Source of the DNA: JBMNTQ01 sp050945815
GTDB lineage: Bacteria; Bacillota; Clostridia; Christensenellales; JBMNTQ01
DNA length: 5,864 nucleotides
Direction of reading: 5' to 3'
Assembly: GCA_050945815.1 (NCBI GenBank)
Contig: JBMNTQ010000125.1
Span: 1 to 5,864 of the forward strand
The stretch's first letter is position 1; every line of letters begins with the position of its first letter. Under the pieces are notes generated by a model that was given only the letters and a program-made list of their open reading frames with translations, had not been told where the DNA came from and did not search any database. Shown here piece by piece: positions 1-5,354 of this stretch. The translations under genes and the position numbers were made by a program.

Positions 1-111
1 CGCAGTGCGCTGTTGCCGGCCAACCTTTTGCAGGCCCAGCGGGATTATTTCGGCGCTCATACTTTTGAGCGGACGGATAAGCCGGGCAGGTTCCACCGTG
101 CGTGGTTTTAA
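1..111 (+). CDS. gnd: 6-phosphogluconate dehydrogenase, decarboxylating (C-terminal end only)
   Basis: Reading frame 1 is open from the window edge to TAA at 109-111 and encodes 36 residues. It contains LPANLLQAQRDYFGAHTFER followed by TDKPGRFH and an aromatic end, which is the characteristic C-terminal tail of 6-phosphogluconate dehydrogenase. In this family the tail reaches into the partner subunit of the dimer and helps form the active site. The enzyme oxidatively decarboxylates 6-phosphogluconate to ribulose 5-phosphate with NADP+ or NAD+ in the cytoplasm (pentose phosphate or gluconate metabolism). Cofactor preference cannot be read because the N-terminal Rossmann domain lies outside the window. 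The next gene starts 25 nt downstream on the same strand with no terminator between, so the two are probably co-transcribed. The identification rests on the tail motif alone, but that motif is very specific. Confidence 0.9.
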   Translation, partial: RSALLPANLLQAQRDYFGAHTFERTDKPGRFHRAWF

Positions 112-123
112 TGAAATATTTTT

Positions 124-130
124 AGGAGGA
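124..130 (+). promoter_or_regulatory. Ribosome binding site fixing the epimerase start at 137
   Basis: AGGAGGA lies at 124-130. It directly abuts the ATG at 131, which is too close for efficient initiation, but sits 7 nt (counted from AGGAGG) before the ATG at 137. The start at 137 is therefore preferred, giving a protein that begins MYNSLC. Confidence 0.8.
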
Positions 131-136
131 ATGAAC

Positions 137-946
137 ATGTATAATAGCTTGTGTATCAGTGATTGCGCATTTGAGGGATATCCGGTTCCTTTGCATGGGG
201 ATACGAAGGAGAACATCCTGACGGCGAAGGAAATTGGGTTTCCTGCTGTGGAGATGCATGTGGCCTGGCCCTTTGATTACGACTGGGAGAGCTGGGCGGA
301 GTTTTGCGCGGGCGCGGGCATGAAAATCTCGACGTTTGGCACCGGGCTTTCCGCCGGACGGCATGGCGTTAACCTGGTTTCCTTTGACGATTATATTGCG
401 AGGAAGAGCCAAGATGTGTTTAAAGAATTTATCCGGGCCGGCAGCGTGACCGGCGCTAACGTGATCTTTGGCTCGATGAAGGGCACGGTACCCGGGGGAT
501 ATACGATGGATGCGTATTTTGATTTGCTGTATGAGCGCATGATGAGCGGCGTGGAGCTTTGCGAGAAGCTGGGAGTAAACCTGGTGATTGAGGCCATCAA
601 CCGCTATGAGACTAAGATCATGAACACTGGGGATTCCGTTCTGGAATTCATCCGGCGCTTTGATTCTGAGCGGGTTTTTGTGCATGTGGATACCTTCCAT
701 ATGAATATTGAGGAGAGGGATATGGCGGATTGTATTCGTGCATGCGGCAGCAAGCTGGGGCATATTCACTTTGCGGACAGCAATCGGCATTATCCAGGCG
801 CGGGGCACATTGATTTTCGTAAGGTTGTGGAGGCTTTGCAGGAGATTGGCTATGAAGGGCCTTGTGCGTTTGAATACCTGCCGCTGCCCAATGGCCTAGA
901 GGCGGCACAGAAGGGCTATGCTTATATGAATACGATGGTGAAATAA
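137..946 (+). CDS. Sugar isomerase/epimerase, TIM barrel (IolO / ketose 3-epimerase type)
   Basis: This 269-residue protein is a single AP-endonuclease-2-like TIM barrel. The residues expected for the Mn2+-dependent ketose 3-epimerase family are all present: metal ligands E152 (in IEAINRYE), D185 (in VDTFHMNIEE), H211 and E246 (in FEYLPLP), plus substrate contacts E158, H188 and R217. E152 and E246 would be the catalytic acid/base pair. The segment HFADSNRHYPGAGHIDF (211-227) resembles 5-keto-L-gluconate epimerase (IolO, inositol catabolism) more than D-tagatose/D-psicose 3-epimerases, which I recall having a GE.NR and a Pro-Trp version of this loop. The closest match from memory is Thermotoga IolO, so epimerisation of a keto-sugar acid is a reasonable inference, but the substrate is not proven. 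It lies 25 nt after gnd, consistent with a sugar-acid operon, and a terminator follows 18 nt after the stop. Length is normal for the family and no signal peptide is seen, so it is cytoplasmic. Confidence 0.9.
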   Translation: MYNSLCISDCAFEGYPVPLHGDTKENILTAKEIGFPAVEMHVAWPFDYDWESWAEFCAGAGMKISTFGTGLSAGRHGVNLVSFDDYIARKSQDVFKEFIRAGSVTGANVIFGSMKGTVPGGYTMDAYFDLLYERMMSGVELCEKLGVNLVIEAINRYETKIMNTGDSVLEFIRRFDSERVFVHVDTFHMNIEERDMADCIRACGSKLGHIHFADSNRHYPGAGHIDFRKVVEALQEIGYEGPCAFEYLPLPNGLEAAQKGYAYMNTMVK

Positions 947-964
947 GAGGATTTGGGCAGAAAG

Positions 965-1001
965 AAAGCATGCCGCGCAGTTGTTTGCGGCATGCTTTTT
1001 T
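965..1001 (+). terminator. Intrinsic terminator of the gnd-epimerase unit, possibly bidirectional
   Basis: A perfect 11-bp stem pairs 966-976 (AAGCATGCCGC) with 987-997 around a 10-nt loop and runs into a T tract at 996-1001. The stem starts 19 nt after the epimerase stop. Read on the minus strand, the same hairpin follows the stop of the convergent penicillin-binding protein gene at 1020 and is followed by a T-rich TTTCTTTCT, so it may terminate both genes. Confidence 0.9.
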
Positions 1002-1019
1002 CTATAGGGCGGGGATGGG

Positions 1020-3119
1020 TTAGTCGGTGTTGCCGATGTCGGCCGTGTCGTCGGTGTCGTCGGTGTCGGCGGCGGTATCTGGTTGCAGCAGGGCGCGGGC
1101 GATGTTGAACTTGCTGCTGCCTGTGGTTTCCTGGCTGCCTTCTACCAGCACCAGCGCCAGACGGTTCTCATCGCCGTCTTCCCACCAGCCGGCAAACCAG
1201 CCAAGCTCTTTGTTGTCGCCGCCGCGGCCGGTGCCGGTTTTGCCTGCGATGGTTACCCCGTCTACTCGCAGGGAGCGGCCGGTGCCGTTGGTCATGACCT
1301 GTTCCAGCATGGGCGTTAGGGTTTGCAGGGTGGAAGGGTCGATGACGTTTTCTTTCCAGAGGGACGGTTGGGTTTCCTCTACGGCTTCGTAGCTGCGCCC
1401 GTTGTCTTGGGTTAGGGAGGAGACAACGTAGGGGACGGGGATATGGCCGCCATTGGCAAAGGCGCAGACTGTGGACGCCAGCTGCAGCGGTGAGAAGAGC
1501 AGTTCGCCTTGACCAAAGCCGGAATCGGCCACCAGCTTGACATTGAAAGCAGAATCTTGGTTGAGATATTGGGAGGACTTGACCGGCATTTCAAAGGGGA
1601 TGGCTTCGCCGATGCCGAATTTCTCGAAGTATGGCACCAGGGTTTCTTCGCCTAGGTCGATGGCCAGCTTGGCAAAATAGATGTTGTCGGACCAGACCAT
1701 GGAATCGCGCAGATCCAGCGCATGGGGCGGCGCATCGGACCGGCGGATGGCGGGGTAGACCCAGCCTACGCCGGAGGGAGTCCAGAGGTTGTTGACGATG
1801 TTGAGGCTGTAGGTGGTGTGGGCCGTGATGGTGTTTGTTTCGAGGCCGGCTACTGCTGTGATTAGCTTCATGATGGAGCCCGGGGGCAGTGTGCTTTGGG
1901 TGGCCCGGTTGAACAGGGGGCTGTTGTTGTCTTCATCCATCAGCTCGTTCCAGTATTCTTCGGAGACACCATCTACAAACTCGTTGGGATTGTAGGAGGG
2001 ATAGTTGGCGATAACGCTGACTGCGCCGGTTTTATAATCCATGACGATGGCTACGCCGGTTTGTCCTTCGGTCAGGTATTCTTCAAAGGCTGCATAGGCC
2101 TTTTTTTGCAGTTGGGAATCGATGGTTAGCCGGAGGTCCAGCCCGTTTGTTGCTTCTTGCCGGTATAAGGTTTTTTTGTTTTTGCCTTCGGGGCTGCGAA
2201 TAAAGATTTCTTTCCCTTTTTCGCCTTTGAGCTGGGCTTCGTAGTGTTTTTCCAGGCCTTCTTTGCCAATGGAGTCGCCTATGCTGTAGCCTTCAGATTG
2301 GTAGGCTTCAAATTCCTCGTCGCTGATCTTGCCGACATAGCCCGTCAAATGGGCGCTCTGCTGTTCCAACTCGTAGGTTCTGGCGGGATAGTAGGTGGTA
2401 TGGTCGAGATGGACGCCGGGAATGGCGGTTAATGAGGCGGCTAGGTCGTCGCTGGGGCCTTGGTTGTAGTTGAAGCTTTTGATGACGATCAGGTCGTCTC
2501 GCTCTGCAGCATCGGATTCCAGCTTTTGCAGGATATCGTGAGCTTTTAGGTCTAGGAGGGGGGAGAGCGAGCTGGCTGTGCTGGCTAGGGAATCGCACTG
2601 GGATGGGCGTACATAGACACAGAGGAGGTGGCTGTTTCCTGCTAGCAGCTCAGAATCTCCTGCGAAGATCTCTCCGCGGGAGGGGTGGAGCGTGATGATG
2701 CGCAAGGTGTCGTCCCAGTCCATCTCCGGGAACAGCAGGGCGGGCGTCCAGTTTATTTTGTGGTCGTCGGAATCGGCGGTGGTGGACATGGTGATGTCGC
2801 AGCTGATGGTTCCTGCTATGCCTGTGCCGTAGAGTAGGGTGTATTGGTAGACCCCTTCCTCAGTTTGTTGGGGGTCGGAATAGGAGATGCTTTGGACGTC
2901 CAGTTCCTGGAAGATGACCTCGTATCTTTGGATAAAATCTTCTTCGCTGCATGTTTGCTGGGCGGCGGCGGAGAGGTATTGGTAGGCGTCGCTGAATTCT
3001 CTGCGCGCAATGCATTGGAGAAATTTTGTGGGCAGACTGGAGGCAGGCGTGAGCACCGAGCAGCCCGACACAAAGAACAGCATGATTGTCAGCAGAATAG
3101 AAAGTAACCGCTTTTTCAA
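1020..3119 (-). CDS. Class B penicillin-binding protein, MecA/PbpC-like lipoprotein transpeptidase
   Basis: The 699-residue product is a peptidoglycan DD-transpeptidase acting outside the membrane. Domains in order: a lipoprotein signal peptide with lipobox VSGC (predicted lipidated Cys20); an NTF2-like MecA_N domain at about 27-140, ending in the LFPEMDWDD-type segment; a PBP dimer domain at about 145-315, with SRGEIF and the YVGKIS, IGKEGLE and YEAQLKGEKG motifs; and a transpeptidase domain at about 330-680. The catalytic motifs are intact: SIMK at 415-418 (nucleophile Ser415), SDN at 477-479 and KTG at 627-629, followed by GWFAGW. This order is that of MecA (PBP2a), enterococcal PBP5 and Bacillus PbpC, all slightly shorter (about 670-680). 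Low beta-lactam affinity is common in that group but cannot be read from sequence. The last 20 or so residues are an Asp/Thr-rich tail outside the fold. The start is TTG (3117-3119) with GGAGGG six nt upstream. It is divergent from the 3D-domain gene and convergent with the epimerase. Confidence 0.95.
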   Translation of the reverse strand: MKKRLLSILLTIMLFFVSGCSVLTPASSLPTKFLQCIARREFSDAYQYLSAAAQQTCSEEDFIQRYEVIFQELDVQSISYSDPQQTEEGVYQYTLLYGTGIAGTISCDITMSTTADSDDHKINWTPALLFPEMDWDDTLRIITLHPSRGEIFAGDSELLAGNSHLLCVYVRPSQCDSLASTASSLSPLLDLKAHDILQKLESDAAERDDLIVIKSFNYNQGPSDDLAASLTAIPGVHLDHTTYYPARTYELEQQSAHLTGYVGKISDEEFEAYQSEGYSIGDSIGKEGLEKHYEAQLKGEKGKEIFIRSPEGKNKKTLYRQEATNGLDLRLTIDSQLQKKAYAAFEEYLTEGQTGVAIVMDYKTGAVSVIANYPSYNPNEFVDGVSEEYWNELMDEDNNSPLFNRATQSTLPPGSIMKLITAVAGLETNTITAHTTYSLNIVNNLWTPSGVGWVYPAIRRSDAPPHALDLRDSMVWSDNIYFAKLAIDLGEETLVPYFEKFGIGEAIPFEMPVKSSQYLNQDSAFNVKLVADSGFGQGELLFSPLQLASTVCAFANGGHIPVPYVVSSLTQDNGRSYEAVEETQPSLWKENVIDPSTLQTLTPMLEQVMTNGTGRSLRVDGVTIAGKTGTGRGGDNKELGWFAGWWEDGDENRLALVLVEGSQETTGSSKFNIARALLQPDTAADTDDTDDTADIGNTD
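1045..1068 (-). repeat. 9-bp tandem repeat encoding the acidic C-terminal tail of the penicillin-binding protein
   Basis: GTGTCGTCG is repeated about 2.7 times in a row on the plus strand. On the coding (minus) strand each unit gives Asp-Asp-Thr, producing part of the DTDDTDDTAD tail. The period is a multiple of three, so copy-number change would keep the frame. The tail lies beyond the KTG-containing transpeptidase fold and is probably dispensable for catalysis. Confidence 0.6.
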
Positions 3120-3125
3120 AGAGAA

Positions 3126-3131
3126 CCCTCC
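3126..3131 (-). promoter_or_regulatory. Ribosome binding site for the TTG-initiated penicillin-binding protein
   Basis: On the minus strand GGAGGG is followed by a 6-nt spacer (TTCTCT) and TTG AAA AAG. No better-placed ATG exists nearby, and the signal peptide needs exactly this start to have its basic MKKR beginning. Confidence 0.8.
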
Positions 3132-3154
3132 AAGCTTGTGGTATTGCTGGGTTT

Positions 3155-3163
3155 ATTATAACA
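3155..3163 (-). promoter_or_regulatory. Extended -10 promoter of the penicillin-binding protein gene
   Basis: On the minus strand TGTTATAAT gives a perfect -10 (TATAAT, 3160-3155) with the extended TGn element. No good -35 hexamer is found 16-18 bp upstream, as is usual for extended -10 promoters. The start of transcription would fall near 3148, giving a leader of about 28 nt that contains the ribosome site. Confidence 0.65.
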
Positions 3164-3425
3164 CCAATCGACAAAATGTGCTTCCTGAAATTCATAGCCT
3201 AGGGAGCGGAGACGCCGGGCTGTTTGGCGGCGGGTTGTTGAACAGACCGGGGAGGAGGGGCTGTTTGGCAGCGGGCGCGGGGTGAAGAGGGTGCTTTTTT
3301 GACCGCCGATTCTGGGAGGGAGCATGGGGAAAAAAGGAGAAAAGGAGTTTTTTAGTAAAAACATAGCTTTTTTTGGGAAAAACCTCATAAAAATGGCAAT
3401 AGTATTACATAATTATTACAGAAAG
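3164..3425. other. Divergent intergenic region with no gene seen
   Basis: This stretch lies between the two divergent promoters. The part nearer the penicillin-binding protein gene (about 3200-3290) is G-rich on the plus strand and carries an 18-bp imperfect direct repeat. The part from about 3325 to 3425 is A/T-rich with several A and T runs, and its end lies directly upstream of the -35 of the 3D-domain gene, where it could act as an UP element. I found no supported reading frame, no known riboswitch core and no clear terminator here. Confidence 0.6.
3217..3275. repeat. Imperfect 18-bp direct repeat
   Basis: GGGCTGTTTGGCGGCGGG at 3217-3234 recurs as GGGCTGTTTGGCAGCGGG at 3258-3275 with one mismatch (17/18), spaced 41 bp start to start. 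It lies upstream of the penicillin-binding protein promoter. The function is unknown; it could be a local duplication or a pair of protein sites on the same face of the helix (41 bp is about four turns). Confidence 0.5.
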
Positions 3426-3454
3426 TTGACAAAATAGAAGCAAGCGGATAAAAT
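3426..3454 (+). promoter_or_regulatory. Sigma-A promoter of the G5/3D-domain gene
   Basis: A perfect -35 TTGACA (3426-3431), a 17-bp spacer and TAAAAT (3449-3454, one mismatch to TATAAT) form a near-consensus housekeeping promoter. The DNA just upstream is A/T-rich. Transcription would start near 3461, leaving a leader of about 37 nt, so little room exists for leader-based control. Confidence 0.85.
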
Positions 3455-3485
3455 GAGTATGCCTCTTTAGATGATGCTCAAAAGT

Positions 3486-3491
3486 AAGGAG
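3486..3491 (+). promoter_or_regulatory. Ribosome binding site fixing the G5/3D-domain gene start at 3498
   Basis: AAGGAG is followed by a 6-nt spacer (AGTTTT) and ATG at 3498. In-frame ATGs at 3471 and 3474 have no ribosome site ahead of them and would place this strong site inside the coding region, so 3498 is chosen. Confidence 0.8.
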
Positions 3492-3497
3492 AGTTTT

Positions 3498-5006
3498 ATG
3501 AAACGAAAAAGGAGTAGTACGTCGTTTGGCGGCAGTGTTTCTTTGGGGGTTTACCCCGGGATATTGTATACCAAAACCAAACGACAGAAGAGCAGCTTTG
3601 TATCCAGCCTGCCTGGCCGGATCAGCCAATTTATTGTGGCGCTGCTGGCGGCTCTGGTTTACCCGTTTTTGTCGGTCGCAAAATTTATTATCGGGCTTTT
3701 TAGCCGCAAGGATCGATTGGGTAAACCCGGTACTGTGGATTTTTTGTATCGGCCGGAGAAGGAAACCGTTATGATGGGCGCGCCTTCTGGCAAGGCTGCA
3801 CACAAGCATGTACGAAAGAACAGGGAGAGAGTGGTCTCTTCCTTGGTAAAAAAACTGTTTTACCGGGAGAAGGGGCTTCCCAAATATGTCAAGGCTTTGG
3901 CAGTTTCGTTGGCGGCTTGTTTGGTAATGGTGGGTTTGGCCGGGTTTATTGTGAGCGCTACAGTGAAGAATGTAGTGATTTATGACGGCGCGAATACCAT
4001 TGAGATGAGAACCGCTACCGCTACGGTGGAGGAATTGTTGGAGAAAAGCGGTATTGTCCTTGGAGAGGACGACTTGCTCAGTGTGATGCCGGATGCACCG
4101 GTGTCGGATCAGATGAGCATTGTGATTAGGCGCGCGGATATGATTCGCATTGTATCCGGCGGGGAGACCCACTTAGTCAGCTTGGCGGCGGGGACAGTTG
4201 CCGATGCGCTGGAGAAGGCCGGCATTGAGCTTGCGGAAAAGGATATGGTATCGCCGGGGCTGCATACGGACCTTGATGAGGTGGATGAAATTGTGCATAC
4301 TATGGTGACCACTGAATACCTCACCTCTACTGCACAGATTGCGTTTAAATCGGACGAGAAGGAAGATTCCAGCCTGCTGAAAGGAAAGACGCGCGTGGAA
4401 GAGGGCCAGCAGGGGGAGAAGAGTATTAAGACCAAAGTGGTCTACTATGACGGACGGGAGGTTTCCCGCGAAGTTGTGGAGGAGAGGGTTGTTAAGGAGC
4501 CTGTTAGCCAGGTGACCTATATTGGCACCAAGGAACCGCCTGTGGTGAAGGTGGCTGCCGGCAAGAGCGGCGGCTCGGCCAAGGGAGGCAGCTCGACCGG
4601 CGGAGGGACTGCCGGGGGGACAGGCGCGAGTGCGCCTGAAGTGGGCACCATTAACCCGAATCTGGTCCAGTTCCCCGGGGATACCCGTACCAACCAGACG
4701 CCGCCTTCTTCCGACCAGATTGCCAAGGTGTTTACTGCGACGAAAATAACGGCGTATTATGATGTGCGCAACGTGGGCTTGACAGCCAGCGGAAACCCTA
4801 TCCGGTGGGGATCGGTTGCAGTGAACCCCAGCATTATCCCGTATGGAACCCGAATGTATATTGAAGGCTATGGTTATGCGGTGGCTCATGATACCGGCGG
4901 GTTTGCGAAGAACAATCCGTATATGATCGATGTCTTTGCGGGGACTTTATCCAACTGTGTGATGTGGGGCATGCGCACCAACTTGAAGGTGTATATTTTA
5001 AAATAA
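3498..5006 (+). CDS. Membrane-anchored YabE-like protein: DUF348 x2, G5 and 3D domains (probable wall hydrolase)
   Basis: The product has 502 residues. Residues 1-41 are basic and polar; 42-67 are hydrophobic with a central proline (P55); 68-130 are strongly basic; 131-153 form a clear transmembrane helix. Outside the membrane come two DUF348 (ubiquitin-like) repeats at about 156-200 and 206-257, a G5 domain at about 266-343 that may bind wall sugars, a Gly/Ser/Thr-rich linker at 353-378, and a C-terminal 3D domain (double-psi beta barrel, RlpA/MltA-like) at about 412-500. This order is that of Bacillus YabE and of Rpf/Sps-like stationary-phase survival proteins, which are thought to cleave peptidoglycan glycan strands. 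Of the three aspartates that name the 3D domain, the second (D465 in HDTGGF) and third (D478 in MIDVF) are present, but the first is Asn443 (AVNPSIIPYG). The N-terminal region before the main helix is longer than I expect for YabE. It has its own sigma-A promoter, is divergent from the penicillin-binding protein gene, and ends before two hairpins. Activity is inferred. Confidence 0.9.
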   Translation: MKRKRSSTSFGGSVSLGVYPGILYTKTKRQKSSFVSSLPGRISQFIVALLAALVYPFLSVAKFIIGLFSRKDRLGKPGTVDFLYRPEKETVMMGAPSGKAAHKHVRKNRERVVSSLVKKLFYREKGLPKYVKALAVSLAACLVMVGLAGFIVSATVKNVVIYDGANTIEMRTATATVEELLEKSGIVLGEDDLLSVMPDAPVSDQMSIVIRRADMIRIVSGGETHLVSLAAGTVADALEKAGIELAEKDMVSPGLHTDLDEVDEIVHTMVTTEYLTSTAQIAFKSDEKEDSSLLKGKTRVEEGQQGEKSIKTKVVYYDGREVSREVVEERVVKEPVSQVTYIGTKEPPVVKVAAGKSGGSAKGGSSTGGGTAGGTGASAPEVGTINPNLVQFPGDTRTNQTPPSSDQIAKVFTATKITAYYDVRNVGLTASGNPIRWGSVAVNPSIIPYGTRMYIEGYGYAVAHDTGGFAKNNPYMIDVFAGTLSNCVMWGMRTNLKVYILK

Positions 5007-5028
5007 TTAATTTGAGCATTGGTAATTT

Positions 5029-5052
5029 GGCTGCCGGATTTGACCGGCAGCC
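5029..5052 (+). other. Perfect hairpin just after the G5/3D-domain gene
   Basis: A 9-bp G/C-rich stem pairs 5029-5037 (GGCTGCCGG) with 5044-5052 around a 6-nt loop, 22 nt after the stop. It lacks a T tract on either strand, so it is not a typical terminator. It may protect the 3' end of the transcript or act together with the terminator that follows. Confidence 0.6.
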
Positions 5053-5067
5053 AGGAAAAGACAATAG

Positions 5068-5106
5068 AAAGGGCGCCGAAGAATATTGCTTCGGCGCCCT
5101 TTGTTT
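5068..5106 (+). terminator. Intrinsic terminator of the G5/3D-domain gene
   Basis: A perfect 14-bp stem pairs 5068-5081 with 5089-5102 around a 7-nt loop (AATATTG), followed by a T-rich TTTGTTTG. The stem is very G/C-rich in its middle. The T tract also forms the left half of the palindrome at 5099-5116. Confidence 0.88.
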
Positions 5107-5116
5107 GCAAACAAAG
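5099..5116. promoter_or_regulatory. 18-bp perfect palindrome, candidate operator
   Basis: CTTTGTTTGCAAACAAAG is identical to its own reverse complement. It covers the -35 hexamer of the promoter at 5105-5133, the place where a dimeric repressor would block RNA polymerase. Its centre (TTTGCAAA) is like operators of the LacI or GntR type in general form, but I cannot name the regulator, and no regulator gene is visible in the window. The left end overlaps the terminator arm and T tract. Confidence 0.6.
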
Positions 5117-5133
5117 AGCGCTGATGGTACAAT
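5105..5133 (+). promoter_or_regulatory. Promoter for the right-hand sugar epimerase unit
   Basis: TTGCAA (5105-5110) and TACAAT (5128-5133) are separated by exactly 17 bp, and the -10 is preceded by TGG, giving the extended TGn element. Transcription would start near 5140. The weak -35 sits inside the palindrome, which suggests repression when the regulator is bound. Confidence 0.6.
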
Positions 5134-5354
5134 AAAAACAATTGCTATTTGGCTTTTGCCAACCGAGAAGAGCATATCTTTCTGATTTAAACTATGATTG
5201 TACTAGCAGACAATTTAAAACAGCGGCTGTATGCCGGGGCGTTTTCCTGCATGACGCTTGTGAAGTGTGTGTTGGACTTGGGAGCGTGCTGCGGGGTGTT
5301 TTTCGCAGGCGCTGGGTATAGAGAAGTAAGAGACGGAGAAAGCGAGGGACGGAT
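5134..5354 (+). other. Long leader before the right-hand epimerase, with a small inverted repeat
   Basis: About 215 nt of predicted untranslated leader separate the promoter from the ATG at 5355. It holds the inverted repeat TTGGC-TTTT-GCCAA at 5149-5162, just after the expected transcription start, which could be a second operator half-site pair or a small RNA hairpin, and a 4-bp hairpin at 5224-5236. I recognise no known riboswitch or T-box core. A reading frame from 5194 lacks a ribosome site and overlaps the epimerase in another frame, so it is not called. Confidence 0.4.

Noticed and set aside
5..136. Upstream extension of the epimerase frame to an ATG at 5
   Set aside because: This stretch overlaps the end of gnd in another frame, its translation does not resemble the barrel N-terminus, and the ribosome site at 124-130 supports 137.
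131..136. ATG at 131 as epimerase start
   Set aside because: It directly abuts the AGGAGGA site with no spacer; the ATG at 137 has a normal spacer.
122..808. Minus-strand reading frame of 228 codons opposite the epimerase
   Set aside because: It is antisense to a clearly real gene, rich in His/Arg/Pro as expected for a shadow frame, and has no recognisable domain.
3132..3200. MecI/BlaI-type operator at the promoter of the MecA-like gene
   Set aside because: No TACA...TGTA dyad of the expected form is found around the -10.
3116..3388. 90-codon minus-strand frame in the divergent intergenic region
   Set aside because: It has no ribosome site before its ATG, is low in complexity, and runs through the penicillin-binding protein promoter and start.
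3471..3497. Earlier in-frame ATGs for the G5/3D-domain gene
   Set aside because: They lack a ribosome site, and the strong AAGGAG at 3486-3491 would be inside the gene.
3461..3497. A c-di-AMP (ydaO) type riboswitch ahead of the wall enzyme gene, as seen for some wall hydrolases
   Set aside because: The near-consensus promoter leaves only about 37 nt of leader, too short for that riboswitch, and no matching core is seen upstream.
3405..4889. Two long minus-strand frames (3405-4172 and 4173-4889) opposite the G5/3D-domain gene
   Set aside because: Both are antisense to well-supported domains, have shadow-like composition and show no family motif.
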